Part shown: positions 63,958-64,000 of the stretch, one piece after another
Position numbering within the stretch: position 1 is the stretch's first letter
Layout of the letters: the number at the start of each line of letters is the position of its first letter
Assembly: GCA_023301565.1 (NCBI GenBank)
Contig: JALZUO010000028.1
Location: 17,219 to 81,218 of the forward strand
Length of the DNA: 64,000 bases
Direction of reading: 5' to 3'
Source of the DNA: Oligoflexales bacterium
GTDB taxonomy: Bacteria > Bdellovibrionota_B > Oligoflexia > Oligoflexales > JALZUQ01
Program-made: the position numbers and the translations under genes
The notes under the pieces: generated by a model
Databases searched by the model: none
What the model saw: the letters and a program-made list of their open reading frames with translations, nothing else
What the model was told of the DNA's origin: nothing

Positions 63958-64000
63958 ATGGCTAAATTAAATTTTACAAAAACGTAAAAATCTAAGGGCA

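Overview
The window reads as a chromosomal segment of a Gram-negative bacterium. It carries lipid A and Kdo genes (lpxD, kdsB), many Sec-exported and lipobox-bearing proteins, two outer-membrane beta-barrels, and the proteobacterial tig-clpP-clpX-lon block. Moderate G+C, many exported proteins I cannot place in families, and CASCGSG-type, NFACT-R, DUF501-like and DUF2868-like proteins suggest a deltaproteobacterial or Bdellovibrionota/Oligoflexia-like lineage. That placement is inference and not firm. There is no rRNA, IS element, prophage or CRISPR array. One tRNA (Cys) and one very small ribosomal protein gene (rpmG) are present.

Layout. 1-4 kb: 3' part of thrS (cut by the window edge), an AcuI/YhdH-type reductase, an OlsB-like N-acyltransferase and kdsB. 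4-12 kb is the most accessory stretch: a lipoprotein / CASCGSG beta-barrel / thioredoxin operon, two paralogous exported proteins (the second frameshifted), a di-heme cytochrome c, and a release-factor-like gene that appears to carry a signal peptide and is also frameshifted. 12-14 kb: oxyR divergent from ahpC-ahpD with a clear OxyR half-site. 14-17 kb (minus strand): class I aldolase, SpoU-type RNA methyltransferase, fabH. 17-21 kb: thioredoxin-like protein, an exported unknown, and an 841-residue helical protein ending in a HEPN-like domain. 21-24 kb: fabG plus a second KASIII, then an exported unknown. 24-30 kb: purA, an exported unknown lying between two copies of a short diverged repeat, purB, lpxD. 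30-34 kb: rpmG, a Deg-like protease and a tandem catalytically dead relative, then a BaiN/YhiN-type flavoprotein. 35-43 kb (minus): PAS histidine kinase, lon, clpX, clpP, tig, tRNA-Cys. 43-47 kb: unknown membrane protein, gapA, pentapeptide-repeat protein, DegP/Q. 47-54 kb: exported lipoprotein, a DUF2868-like membrane protein coupled to a 1018-residue zinc-peptidase/beta-barrel fusion, and a sigma-region-4-like/transmembrane fusion. 54-56.6 kb: two lipoproteins, one with a Cys-rich 51-bp tandem repeat, and a DUF501-like protein. 56.6-63.5 kb (minus): a tightly coupled dnaE - LPLAT - NFACT-R - adenosine-deaminase-like operon whose long leader holds a promoter, several hairpins and an intrinsic terminator.

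How it fits together. Housekeeping blocks (translation, purine synthesis to AMP, glycolysis, fatty acid initiation, ATP-dependent proteolysis, DNA replication) alternate with small envelope or exported modules. Peroxide defence is locally regulated by OxyR. The best candidates for undescribed biology are the exported release-factor-like gene with a leaderless promoter (10687-11888), the helical-repeat/HEPN protein (18533-21058), the sigma/membrane fusion (52580-53896), the peptidase/beta-barrel fusion with its membrane partner (47757-52430), and the structured leader upstream of dnaE (63455-63960).
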